From positions 1 to 32,295 of IMG/VR virus record IMGVR_UViG_3300048835_000016: a DNA stretch of 32,295 nt. One strand, 5' to 3'. The notes beneath the pieces were generated by a model. The model ran no database searches, had not been told where the DNA came from, and saw only the letters and a program-made list of their open reading frames with translations. The DNA comes from a virus. Below are positions 6,559-10,980 of the stretch, one piece after another; within the stretch, counting starts at the first letter, position 1, and every line of letters starts with the position of its first letter. Both the position numbers and the translations under genes were made by a program.

Positions 6559-7548
6559 TTAACCGTTGTTCCACAGACCGACGGGCTGCTGCGCCAGATA
6601 CGCAGGGGTACGCGCCGCCAGCCGCCAATAGTCGGGAATCGTCAAGTCAGACGCCTTCTCGATAGGGCGCGTGACATACTCCTCCAGTTCCTCGTCCCAT
6701 ATCTCGTCCATGGCCTCGTCGTCGTGGTCCCCGTCCAACGAGAAGGACAGGTTGATTGCCCCGACCATGCTGCCCGAGTTGGAGTTCAGGTACTCCGGTG
6801 CCTCGTGTACGTTCACGGCCACGGCCCGAGTGTAGCGGTAGTGGTCGTCGCCGAGGACCGTCGCGCCCAACAGTTCCTCGGTCACGGTCTGGTCCTGAGA
6901 CTTGTCGATGCGAGTCTCCCGATTGGCGTACTCAGCGTCGTAGACCGGGCCACACGTGAAGTTCGGCACGGCTTGCAGCTTGGCTGCCGTGCGCATCACG
7001 TTGCGCATCTTTGACCGATTGTTAGCCGCCCTGTCGAACGCGAAGATGCCCCGCTTCCCGACCTCAATCATACGGGCCAGCGCCCAGTACATAAGGCTCC
7101 GGTCCATGATCTCCGCCACTTCGCGCCGACTCAGCGACCGCTCAGCACGCAGCGCGTCGTGGATGGACGGCACGTTCGCCCGTTCTGCGTGTGACACCCT
7201 GAGGTGACTCGCCCCGAGCGTCCCGAGGCGTGGCGCAGACCACTGGTTTTCCTGCTCGTGGGTGAAGATGGTCCCACCCGACGACGCCAGCACTCCGCCG
7301 CAGAAGTCGTGGATGTGCTGCCCGAGCAGCATCCGAGTCTCGGCCATACACCAGCGGTCCGAGTCCTCGGAGTTGCGGAAGCGGTACAGCCCCCACACCC
7401 ACCACCACGCGGCCCGCTGGTCCGGACCCTCTGCCGGATTGAACGGACGCCACGTGCTGTAGCCCACCAGCTGGTTACGCGGGAAGCTCCCCACGAACAA
7501 GGGCACAAACGCAGTAGCGAGCGGCTGATTGGTGAAAGTCACAGTCAT
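6559..7548 (-). CDS. Hypothetical protein, first gene of the amide-ligase block
   Basis: 329 residues starting MTVTFTNQPLATAFVPLFVG. GGAG seven bases before the ATG; the palindrome 7561-7574 stands directly before it. No family recognised. The N-terminal third is rich in aromatic residues (WRPF, AAWWWVWGLYRF), the middle is helical (REVAEIMDRSLMYWALARMIEVGKRG), and the C-terminus is acidic (DGDHDDEAMDEIWDEELEEY). No signal peptide or membrane helix. It is separated from the second ligase only by a stop codon, the palindrome and the ribosome site, so it shares its transcript and probably its pathway. Confidence 0.75.
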   Translation of the reverse strand: MTVTFTNQPLATAFVPLFVGSFPRNQLVGYSTWRPFNPAEGPDQRAAWWWVWGLYRFRNSEDSDRWCMAETRMLLGQHIHDFCGGVLASSGGTIFTHEQENQWSAPRLGTLGASHLRVSHAERANVPSIHDALRAERSLSRREVAEIMDRSLMYWALARMIEVGKRGIFAFDRAANNRSKMRNVMRTAAKLQAVPNFTCGPVYDAEYANRETRIDKSQDQTVTEELLGATVLGDDHYRYTRAVAVNVHEAPEYLNSNSGSMVGAINLSFSLDGDHDDEAMDEIWDEELEEYVTRPIEKASDLTIPDYWRLAARTPAYLAQQPVGLWNNG

Positions 7549-7560
7549 TTCGATTCTCCA

Positions 7561-7574
7561 GTCATACGTATGAC
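7561..7574. promoter_or_regulatory. Palindrome GTCATACGTATGAC before the gene at 6559-7548
   Basis: Exact copy 12 bases before ATG 7548, directly before GGAG. The upstream gene ends inside it: the palindrome supplies its final codons and TGA stop. Confidence 0.75.
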
Positions 7575-7738
7575 ATTTCCGACGTTGTGGACTCGACTTC
7601 CCGACGCAGTTCAGCCGTGAGGCGCGCTCTCATATCTGCGAAGCGCCCGTGCTTGGACAGGTTCGGGTAATCGTGCTTGGCCCTACGCTTCGCCTGCCTG
7701 TGCCTGCGAACGTAGGGATTGCGAGATTTGCGGCTCAT
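7562..7738 (-). CDS. Small basic hypothetical protein
   Basis: 58 residues, MSRKSRNPYVRRHRQAKRRA at the start, very rich in Arg/Lys, so likely nucleic-acid binding. ATG 7738 shares ATGA with the stop of the small membrane protein gene upstream, which fixes the start; a longer in-frame extension to 7864 would overlay that gene. Its last residues, MSYV, and its stop codon are encoded by the left half and centre of the palindrome 7561-7574, so operator and gene end are fused. Function unknown. Confidence 0.6.
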   Translation of the reverse strand: MSRKSRNPYVRRHRQAKRRAKHDYPNLSKHGRFADMRARLTAELRREVESTTSEMSYV

Positions 7739-7911
7739 CCCCGCAGCACTCGCGTAACAATGTACACCGCAAGCAAGGGAAAGCCAAGCAGCGGCATGGT
7801 GAAGCACAGGACAATCGCCACGATGAGTGCCAGCAACGGCAACGCAAGGCAGGCAACTATCCATGACACCACGATGAGCAGCAGCATGGCTCCCAACATT
7901 TCGGCAATCAT
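7735..7911 (-). CDS. Small membrane protein, 58 residues
   Basis: This frame runs from ATG 7911 to TGA 7735 and encodes an almost wholly hydrophobic protein (MIAEMLGAMLLLIVVSWIVA, then CLALPLLALIVAIVLCF and GFPLLAVYIVTRVLRG). Two or three membrane helices are likely. GGAGGG lies seven bases upstream, and both ends overlap the neighbours as ATGA, the usual spacing in this operon, so I consider it real despite its size. It could act like a small phage inner-membrane or superinfection-exclusion type protein, but nothing in the sequence decides this. Confidence 0.7.
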   Translation of the reverse strand: MIAEMLGAMLLLIVVSWIVACLALPLLALIVAIVLCFTMPLLGFPLLAVYIVTRVLRG

Positions 7912-8111
7912 TTCTCAGCCCTCCAAAAGTGTTTGAACCGAGCGGCTATATCGTCATACGTATGACACCTGCCGCTCGCAGGTAGCAATACGGGACATAC
8001 CAGCAGAATCCACGTGCCGGGGTATGTCCAATCCCACGGCATGGCCCACAATTCCGCCATCTCGTGCGCCCATACCGCGAGTGCAGTCAGGCACACAAGC
8101 AAGCGGTTCAC
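7908..8111 (-). CDS. Small membrane-associated hypothetical protein
   Basis: 67 residues from GTG 8111, one base beyond the upstream TAA and five bases after AGGGG; the frame extends to 8162 but would overlap the upstream gene. A first helix (NRLLVCLTALAVWAHEMAEL) and a second hydrophobic stretch (TWILLVCPVLLP) suggest two membrane passes, followed by a charged end (AARFKHFWRAEK). A palindrome copy is read in frame as CHTYD. It forms a pair with the next small membrane gene (ATGA overlap). Function unknown. Confidence 0.65.
   Translation of the reverse strand: MNRLLVCLTALAVWAHEMAELWAMPWDWTYPGTWILLVCPVLLPASGRCHTYDDIAARFKHFWRAEK
7953..7966. promoter_or_regulatory. Palindrome GTCATACGTATGAC inside a small membrane gene
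   Basis: Exact copy within codons of the 67-residue protein (read CHTYD), 41 bases before the start of the next small membrane gene (7911). Unlike most copies it is not adjacent to a ribosome site. Confidence 0.7.
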
Positions 8112-8112
8112 G

Positions 8113-8334
8113 TTAGCCCCTATGCGGCTTGTAGTGGGTGTTGCGGGTCCAGAACTCGCCACTCAGCACGTCCACGGCTCCCACGGGCGACGTGTACGCG
8201 GTCGGATGGGCGTCGTGAGGGTGTCCGGGCGGAATGCGCGGGTCGTCGACCACGACCACGATAGCAGGCAGTCCGATCTGGATGCGATGAGGCAGGTCGT
8301 CCCGGTATAGGACGATGGGCTTTGCGTCTGTCAT
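8113..8334 (-). CDS. Small hypothetical protein
   Basis: 73 residues beginning MTDAKPIVLYRDDLPHRIQI; ATG 8334 overlaps the upstream stop as ATGA and is preceded by GGGGAAGGG. It contains a hydrophobic strand (LPAIVVVVDDP) and a His/Pro-rich middle (IPPGHPHDAHP). No family recognised. Soluble by composition. Confidence 0.65.
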   Translation of the reverse strand: MTDAKPIVLYRDDLPHRIQIGLPAIVVVVDDPRIPPGHPHDAHPTAYTSPVGAVDVLSGEFWTRNTHYKPHRG

Positions 8335-8513
8335 TTCCCTTCCCCCGTTAGTGACTCTCGGTAGAGTCGGTTAACGAATTGCTTGATCCGTGCGTGCCGT
8401 CCCGCCGCCACACGTGTCATGTTGGGCGTCGTCCGGTCCTGCACCAGCAGGTAGTCGTAAAGCTGCAAGAGTTCCTTGCGGCTCAACGGCTTTTCACCTA
8501 ACGGGCGGATCAT
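8331..8513 (-). CDS. Small helical basic hypothetical protein
   Basis: 60 residues beginning MIRPLGEKPLSRKELLQLYD. The start at 8513 was chosen because it forms the ATGA overlap with the upstream stop; the frame stays open to 8633 but the extra Arg-rich part is the shadow of the upstream gene. Two amphipathic helices rich in Arg/Lys suggest a nucleic-acid or protein binder. Function unknown. Confidence 0.6.
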   Translation of the reverse strand: MIRPLGEKPLSRKELLQLYDYLLVQDRTTPNMTRVAAGRHARIKQFVNRLYRESLTGEGK

Positions 8514-8722
8514 GCCCCGTCCGCCAGTCTGCCGTACTCGTCGCACTCGGCGTCTGCCTTGCGTACCGCATCCCCGAATGCCTTGCCGTCGTGATAGACG
8601 ATGTGGCGGGATGCCTCGCGGGTAGCGAGCCACACTAGCGCGTCAAAGCGGCGGGCTGCCAGCGTTGCCAGCGTGTCATACGACACGGGCAATTTGGCGG
8701 ATGGTTTGAGTCTGACGATCAT
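8510..8722 (-). CDS. Small hypothetical protein
   Basis: 70 residues beginning MIVRLKPSAKLPVSYDTLAT. AGGTGA precedes ATG 8722 and a full palindrome (8734-8747) stands directly upstream, again between the previous stop and the ribosome site. Residues 17-60 are helical (LATLAARRFDALVWLATREA). Near the N-terminus the DNA GTGTCATACGACAC is a decayed relative of the palindrome. No family recognised. Confidence 0.65.
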   Translation of the reverse strand: MIVRLKPSAKLPVSYDTLATLAARRFDALVWLATREASRHIVYHDGKAFGDAVRKADAECDEYGRLADGA

Positions 8723-8733
8723 GTTGTCACCTT

Positions 8734-8747
8734 GTCATACGTATGAC
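8734..8747. promoter_or_regulatory. Palindrome GTCATACGTATGAC before the gene at 8510-8722
   Basis: Exact copy, 11 bases before ATG 8722, directly upstream of the AGGTGA ribosome site and one base before the stop of the preceding gene. Confidence 0.75.
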
Positions 8748-8748
8748 G

Positions 8749-9111
8749 TTAGGCCCGGACCAACTGGACGGGTATGCCCCGCAACGTCGCTGCACGGGTC
8801 CAAGCAAGTGCGTACAGCGCATCCTCATGTGAGTACACGTTGCCGTCAACGTGGACTTCCCACTCCGCCCCACGTGGGCGCAAGTCGCGACCTCGCAGGA
8901 ATGAATCAATGGACCAATCCGCCATTGCGACCGCAGCGCCCCAATGCGAGCGCGTAGTCTCGCAGCCCGGATTGAGCGGGGTACGTACAAGCATCTGCGG
9001 CAGCACAGCTAGGTGCAGCGGCAGCGGCTTGATGCCACGCGGCTTGCCGACTGTCTTAGTCCGTGTGGCCCTGCCTTGCGGCTTGGCCCGGAACTTGGTG
9101 GAACGTGTCAT
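8749..9111 (-). CDS. Hypothetical protein, promoter-proximal gene of the left operon
   Basis: 120 residues from ATG 9111 (MTRSTKFRAKPQGRATRTKT). The first 35 residues are strongly basic; the C-terminal part (GAEWEVHVDGNVYSHEDALYALAWTRAATLRG) looks like a small alpha/beta domain. The chosen ATG lies inside the palindrome 9107-9120 and has AAGG eight bases before it; an upstream ATG at 9144 would add 11 residues but would leave only about ten bases of leader after the promoter 9161-9189. Both starts remain possible. As the first gene after the promoter it is probably early-expressed. Function unknown. Confidence 0.65.
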   Translation of the reverse strand: MTRSTKFRAKPQGRATRTKTVGKPRGIKPLPLHLAVLPQMLVRTPLNPGCETTRSHWGAAVAMADWSIDSFLRGRDLRPRGAEWEVHVDGNVYSHEDALYALAWTRAATLRGIPVQLVRA

Positions 9112-9120
9112 ACGTATGAC
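9107..9120. promoter_or_regulatory. Palindrome GTCATACGTATGAC overlapping a start codon
   Basis: Exact 14-bp palindrome 41 bases downstream of the -10 element of the 9161-9189 promoter. The likely start codon of the first gene (9111) is part of it, so a protein bound here could block both elongation and translation start. Copy 1 in the direction of transcription from this promoter. Confidence 0.75.
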
Positions 9121-9160
9121 CTTTTGGCCCTTTTCATCAAACATTACTACCAGAGTGCAC

Positions 9161-9189
9161 ATTATGACACATTGGGCGCAAAAAGTCAA
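9161..9189 (-). promoter_or_regulatory. Sigma70-type promoter for the left operon
   Basis: On the minus strand TTGACT (9189-9184), a 17-base spacer, then CATAAT (9166-9161): five of six consensus bases in each hexamer at ideal spacing. Transcription would start near 9154 and run left through the small genes and the amide-ligase block. One TGCGCCCAA repeat lies in the spacer and others lie just upstream, so the promoter is probably regulated. Confidence 0.75.
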
Positions 9190-9240
9190 TAGATGGGCGT
9201 ATTCGGTTTTGGGCGCATCTTGGGCGCAGTCTTGGGCGCA
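9172..9240 (-). repeat. TGCGCCCAA direct repeats around the left promoter
   Basis: Read on the minus strand, TGCGCCCAA occurs at 9240-9232, 9228-9220, 9217-9209 and 9180-9172, with a weaker ACGCCCAT at 9201-9194. The three upstream copies start 12 and 11 bases apart, near one helical turn; the last is in the spacer between -35 and -10. This is the pattern of binding sites for a regulator (activator upstream, repressor in the spacer) or of replication iterons. No gene covers them. Confidence 0.6.
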
Positions 9241-9248
9241 TCCCTATT

Positions 9249-9278
9249 CCCGCGCCTTACGCGAGCGGCTAGCGCGGG
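9249..9278. repeat. Inverted repeat CCCGCGC / GCGCGGG
   Basis: Seven-base arms at 9249-9255 and 9272-9278 separated by 16 bases, between the terminator and the promoter repeats. Could be a protein site or an RNA hairpin in readthrough transcripts; no T-run follows on either strand. Confidence 0.4.
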
Positions 9279-9292
9279 TACAAATCGCGGAC

Positions 9293-9327
9293 CAAAAAAA
9301 AGCCCCCGATCCTTTCGGACCGGGGGC
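9293..9327 (-). terminator. Rho-independent terminator after the 9344-10039 gene
   Basis: On the minus strand GCCCCCGGTCC, loop GAAA, GGATCGGGGGC (one G-T mismatch/wobble), followed at once by eight T residues. It lies 17 bases past the stop of the 231-residue protein and separates that gene from the left operon. It is the natural target for the boxA elements in the gene's leader. Confidence 0.88.
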
Positions 9328-9343
9328 AATTGGTGCGCGTGAG

Positions 9344-10039
9344 TTACGCGGCTTTCTTTGTCTCGCCAGCTTCGCCCGTTGCGATTGCCAGCACGTGCGC
9401 GAGAATCTTTTGAGTCTCAACGCAGTCGGCCACGGTCAGGGCCGGCGCGGCTTTCGCAATCTGCTCGCACAGCAGAACCACGGACGCGCGAGCCTTGTCC
9501 GCCTCGGACATGGTAGCGGCCGCAGTCTTGGCAGCCTCCGCCGCCTCCGCCTTGCCTTTCGCATCGCGAATCTTGCCGAACGTGAGCGGCTTGCCGTCCT
9601 TGTCCGTCAACTTGACGCCGAGCTTATACGCGCCCGTCATCATGCTGACCGCCGTTGACAGTCCCCGCGGCACGTTGTAGGTCACGGTCCCGTCCTTGCG
9701 CGGCTTGGATGCCGAGCAATTGCACGCGACCGCTATCCCGTCCTTATTGCTGGAAATGTCAGCCTTCCAGCCTTCCCACGCCGTCGCGAAAGTCTCGGCA
9801 TTGCCAGCTTCGACCGCGATCAGAACCGCTGCGTCGTAGTTGCCGGTCCGGTCCTTATTCAAGGCGGCCTGTCCAATCTCCACGTTACGCGCGGAGACTG
9901 TCGCAGCCTTGAGCATATCCCGCAAATGCGCGAGCTTGCCGGCAACACTTTCTTCCGTGGTCGGCACTACTCGCGACGTTGCGACGTTGCTGGAAACGAC
10001 CACGGGCGAACCCTTGCGGCTTGTCTTAGCTTTGCTCAT
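9344..10039 (-). CDS. Ala/Lys-rich hypothetical protein, single-gene transcription unit
   Basis: 231 residues starting MSKAKTSRKGSPVVVSSNVA. AAGGA seven bases before the ATG. A basic, Ser-rich N-terminus is followed by helices (ESVAGKLAHLRDMLKAATVS, NAETFATAWEGWKADI), a middle with CNCSASKPRKDGTVTYNVPRG, and an Ala/Lys-rich helical C-terminus. No family recognised; composition suggests DNA or RNA binding. It has its own long leader and its own strong terminator, which usually marks a highly or early expressed phage protein. It could be the regulator that acts on one of the nearby repeat families, but that is speculation. Confidence 0.8.
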   Translation of the reverse strand: MSKAKTSRKGSPVVVSSNVATSRVVPTTEESVAGKLAHLRDMLKAATVSARNVEIGQAALNKDRTGNYDAAVLIAVEAGNAETFATAWEGWKADISSNKDGIAVACNCSASKPRKDGTVTYNVPRGLSTAVSMMTGAYKLGVKLTDKDGKPLTFGKIRDAKGKAEAAEAAKTAAATMSEADKARASVVLLCEQIAKAAPALTVADCVETQKILAHVLAIATGEAGETKKAA

Positions 10040-10139
10040 TTTCCATTTCCTTTCATTGGTGGATTGTGGCTTGCCTTTCCTGTGCTCGCGTAGCAGGCAG
10101 CAAGCCCGTAGTCGCTACGCAAGCCGCAAGGATTCCGCG

Positions 10140-10157
10140 CGTAGCCTTTCCGCTACG
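10140..10157 (-). promoter_or_regulatory. Hairpin CGTAGC / GCTACG after the first boxA
   Basis: Six-base-pair stem with a six-base loop (GGAAAG on the minus strand). A smaller hairpin of the same arms, CGTAG-CGA-CTACG, follows at 10119-10107. Shared arms suggest a common binding protein or a repeated RNA fold. Confidence 0.45.
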
Positions 10158-10175
10158 TCCGGTCCTTGCGCTAGT

Positions 10176-10187
10176 TGTTAAAGAGCA
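10176..10187 (-). promoter_or_regulatory. boxA antitermination-like element, exact rrn core
   Basis: On the minus strand TGCTCTTTAACA followed by AC, identical to the core of the Escherichia coli ribosomal-RNA leader boxA (TGCTCTTTAACA) that binds NusB/NusE. It lies about 140 bases before the coding start. Its first bases are part of a 6-bp hairpin (10184-10199), so access to it may be regulated. Confidence 0.7.
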
Positions 10188-10199
10188 TCCGACGATGCT
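10184..10199 (-). repeat. Inverted repeat AGCATC / GATGCT touching boxA
   Basis: Six-base arms with a four-base loop; the second arm on the minus strand overlaps the first bases of boxA TGCTCTTTAACA. Confidence 0.5.
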
Positions 10200-10277
10200 G
10201 TACCGTTGCCGACCTAGCGCCCCATCAATCCGCGCGGCATCCCGCGCCCCATGTCCGGGCCTATCAGTCAGCTAGGG

Positions 10278-10289
10278 TTTTAAAGAGCA
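10278..10289 (-). promoter_or_regulatory. Second boxA-like element
   Basis: On the minus strand TGCTCTTTAAAA, one base different from the copy at 10176-10187, preceded three to six bases earlier by the hairpin GTAGC-TTCAC-GCTAC (10309-10295). The order hairpin then boxA is that of ribosomal-RNA leaders. Confidence 0.6.
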
Positions 10290-10294
10290 TCAAC

Positions 10295-10309
10295 GTAGCG
10301 TGAAGCTAC
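10295..10309 (-). promoter_or_regulatory. boxB-like hairpin GTAGC-TTCAC-GCTAC
   Basis: Five-base-pair stem with a five-base loop directly before the second boxA on the minus strand; size matches a nut-site boxB or an rrn-leader boxB. Confidence 0.5.
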
Positions 10310-10382
10310 AGTTGCCGTTATACGCGCATCCGGCACGCAATGCAATACCCGAGTGCAAAAAAATTCCGGGCCGTTCTACCTT

Positions 10383-10396
10383 GTCATACGTATAAC
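10383..10396. promoter_or_regulatory. Palindrome variant GTCATACGTATAAC with a possible minus-strand promoter
   Basis: One base differs from the other copies; read on the minus strand the change creates TGTTATAC, an extended -10-like element. No good -35 is visible 17 bases upstream (TGCCGT). It stands at the head of the long leader of the 9344-10039 gene, so it may be that gene's promoter with a built-in operator. Promoter assignment is tentative. Confidence 0.5.
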
Positions 10397-10397
10397 A

Positions 10398-10413
10398 TGG
10401 CCCGAATCTTGCA
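10398..10413 (+). promoter_or_regulatory. Sigma54-like promoter motif, plus strand
   Basis: TGGCCCGAATCTTGCA: GG and GC ten bases apart as required for -24/-12 elements, one base from the TGGCACG-N4-TTGCA consensus. Confidence 0.4.
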
Positions 10414-10414
10414 C

Positions 10415-10430
10415 GGCACGAACCATGCCA
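10415..10430 (-). promoter_or_regulatory. Weak sigma54-like motif, minus strand
   Basis: TGGCATGGTTCGTGCC on the minus strand; the -24 part is good, the -12 part deviates. It could alternatively be half of an inverted repeat GGCACG/CATGCC. Confidence 0.25.
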
Positions 10431-10440
10431 ACCCGCAGGT

Positions 10441-10580
10441 AGATTATGTTAAATGACCCGGATAGCACCATATATGTATGAGAGCCGCGTCCCCATGCTG
10501 TGACCGCATTAGAAGCCCGTAGCAAGGCGCAAGGCTCTACCCTGTACCCTTGCCTACCCTTGACCGCGATCGTGCAGCCT
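10441..10580. other. Intergenic stretch without a recognised element
   Basis: AT-rich start (GATTATGTTAAATG and CATATATGTATGAG) followed by repeated short words (TACCCTTG twice, GCAAGG twice). No start codon with a ribosome site and a sensible frame. The AT-rich part close to the DnaA boxes could be a strand-opening region; this is inference. Confidence 0.3.
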
Positions 10581-10586
10581 TGCGAG

Positions 10587-10607
10587 TTATCCACAGAATT
10601 ATCCACA
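10587..10607 (+). promoter_or_regulatory. Two tandem DnaA boxes
   Basis: TTATCCACA at 10587-10595 and again at 10599-10607, both perfect matches to the high-affinity DnaA box, in the same orientation and 12 bases apart. They lie in non-coding DNA at the divergence point of the two arms, a plausible place for a replication origin or a DnaA-controlled promoter. Confidence 0.65.
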
Positions 10608-10629
10608 GGCTAACCCATTGATTTGTAAG

Positions 10630-10645
10630 GTTGCTATTTAGCAAC
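10630..10645. repeat. Inverted repeat GTTGCTA-TT-TAGCAAC
   Basis: Seven-base arms and a two-base centre, 22 bases after the DnaA boxes. Probably a protein site; too tight a loop for a stable hairpin with all pairs formed. Confidence 0.45.
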
Positions 10646-10678
10646 ACTTCCCATGCTGGCGCACGGGGTAACGTGTCT

Positions 10679-10694
10679 TGGCATGATAGTTGCA
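10679..10694 (+). promoter_or_regulatory. Sigma54-like promoter motif, plus strand
   Basis: TGGCATGATAGTTGCA followed by T. GG and GC are ten bases apart; fits TGGCAYR-N4-TTGCW. Confidence 0.55.
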
Positions 10695-10725
10695 TAGCGT
10701 GCTACGGTCGCAGCTTCGCTGCTCT

Positions 10726-10741
10726 TGGCATGATCCTTGCA
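10726..10741 (+). promoter_or_regulatory. Sigma54-like promoter motif, plus strand
   Basis: TGGCATGATCCTTGCA, near copy of the motif 47 bases upstream, including the preceding CTT. A small hairpin GCAGC-TTC-GCTGC separates them. Confidence 0.55.
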
Positions 10742-10764
10742 TACCTTGACCCCATGCCATGCCA

Positions 10765-10780
10765 TGCAATAACCATGCCA
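10765..10780 (-). promoter_or_regulatory. Sigma54-like promoter motif, minus strand
   Basis: TGGCATGGTTATTGCA on the minus strand, correct ten-base GG-GC spacing. Confidence 0.5.
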
Positions 10781-10797
10781 CTCCGACCGCATCAGGT

Positions 10798-10813
10798 TGG
10801 CATACATCTTGCA
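10798..10813 (+). promoter_or_regulatory. Sigma54-like promoter motif, plus strand
   Basis: TGGCATACATCTTGCA followed by T, correct spacing. Followed by a C5/G5 inverted repeat at about 10817-10832. Confidence 0.55.
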
Positions 10814-10858
10814 TATCCCCCCCGGATGGGGGTAGGTTACATAATGCACAGATGACCA

Positions 10859-10874
10859 TGCACAATCCGCGCCA
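10859..10874 (-). promoter_or_regulatory. Sigma54-like promoter motif, minus strand
   Basis: TGGCGCGGATTGTGCA on the minus strand; two bases off the consensus, spacing kept. Confidence 0.4.
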
Positions 10875-10927
10875 CTTGACATAAGCTCTTGGTGGTGGTG
10901 GTGGTTTAACAATAAACATGGACCACA

Positions 10928-10943
10928 TGCATCTTTCATGCCA
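10928..10943 (-). promoter_or_regulatory. Sigma54-like promoter motif, minus strand
   Basis: TGGCATGAAAGATGCA on the minus strand; -12 part is ATGCA instead of TTGCA. Confidence 0.4.
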
Positions 10944-10963
10944 CATTACATAACGCAGCACCA

Positions 10964-10979
10964 TGCAAGAATCGTGCCA
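10964..10979 (-). promoter_or_regulatory. Sigma54-like promoter motif, minus strand, perfect consensus
   Basis: TGGCACGATTCTTGCA on the minus strand: every conserved base of TGGCACG-N4-TTGCA is present. The best single match in the cluster. Confidence 0.6.
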
Positions 10980-10980
10980 T

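Larger units (their letters stand above)
10040..10380 (-). other. Structured 340-base leader of the 9344-10039 gene
   Basis: No coding frame is credible here. Read on the minus strand the leader holds two boxA-like elements (10289-10278 and 10187-10176) and several short hairpins built from GTAGC/GCTAC arms (10295-10309, 10140-10157, 10107-10119). The arrangement of hairpin then boxA repeats twice. A long structured leader before one modest gene and a terminator suggests control of transcription elongation. Confidence 0.6.

Noticed and set aside
8673-8686. Additional palindrome copy GTGTCATACGACAC
   Set aside because: Only half of the motif is kept and the symmetry differs; mentioned as a decayed relative, not counted.
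9190-9292. CRISPR-like array suggested by the short repeats
   Set aside because: Repeat unit is only nine bases with 2-20 base gaps; no array structure.
10889-10905. GGT microsatellite
   Set aside because: Five GGT units in non-coding DNA; could be slippage-prone but no gene or signal is affected.
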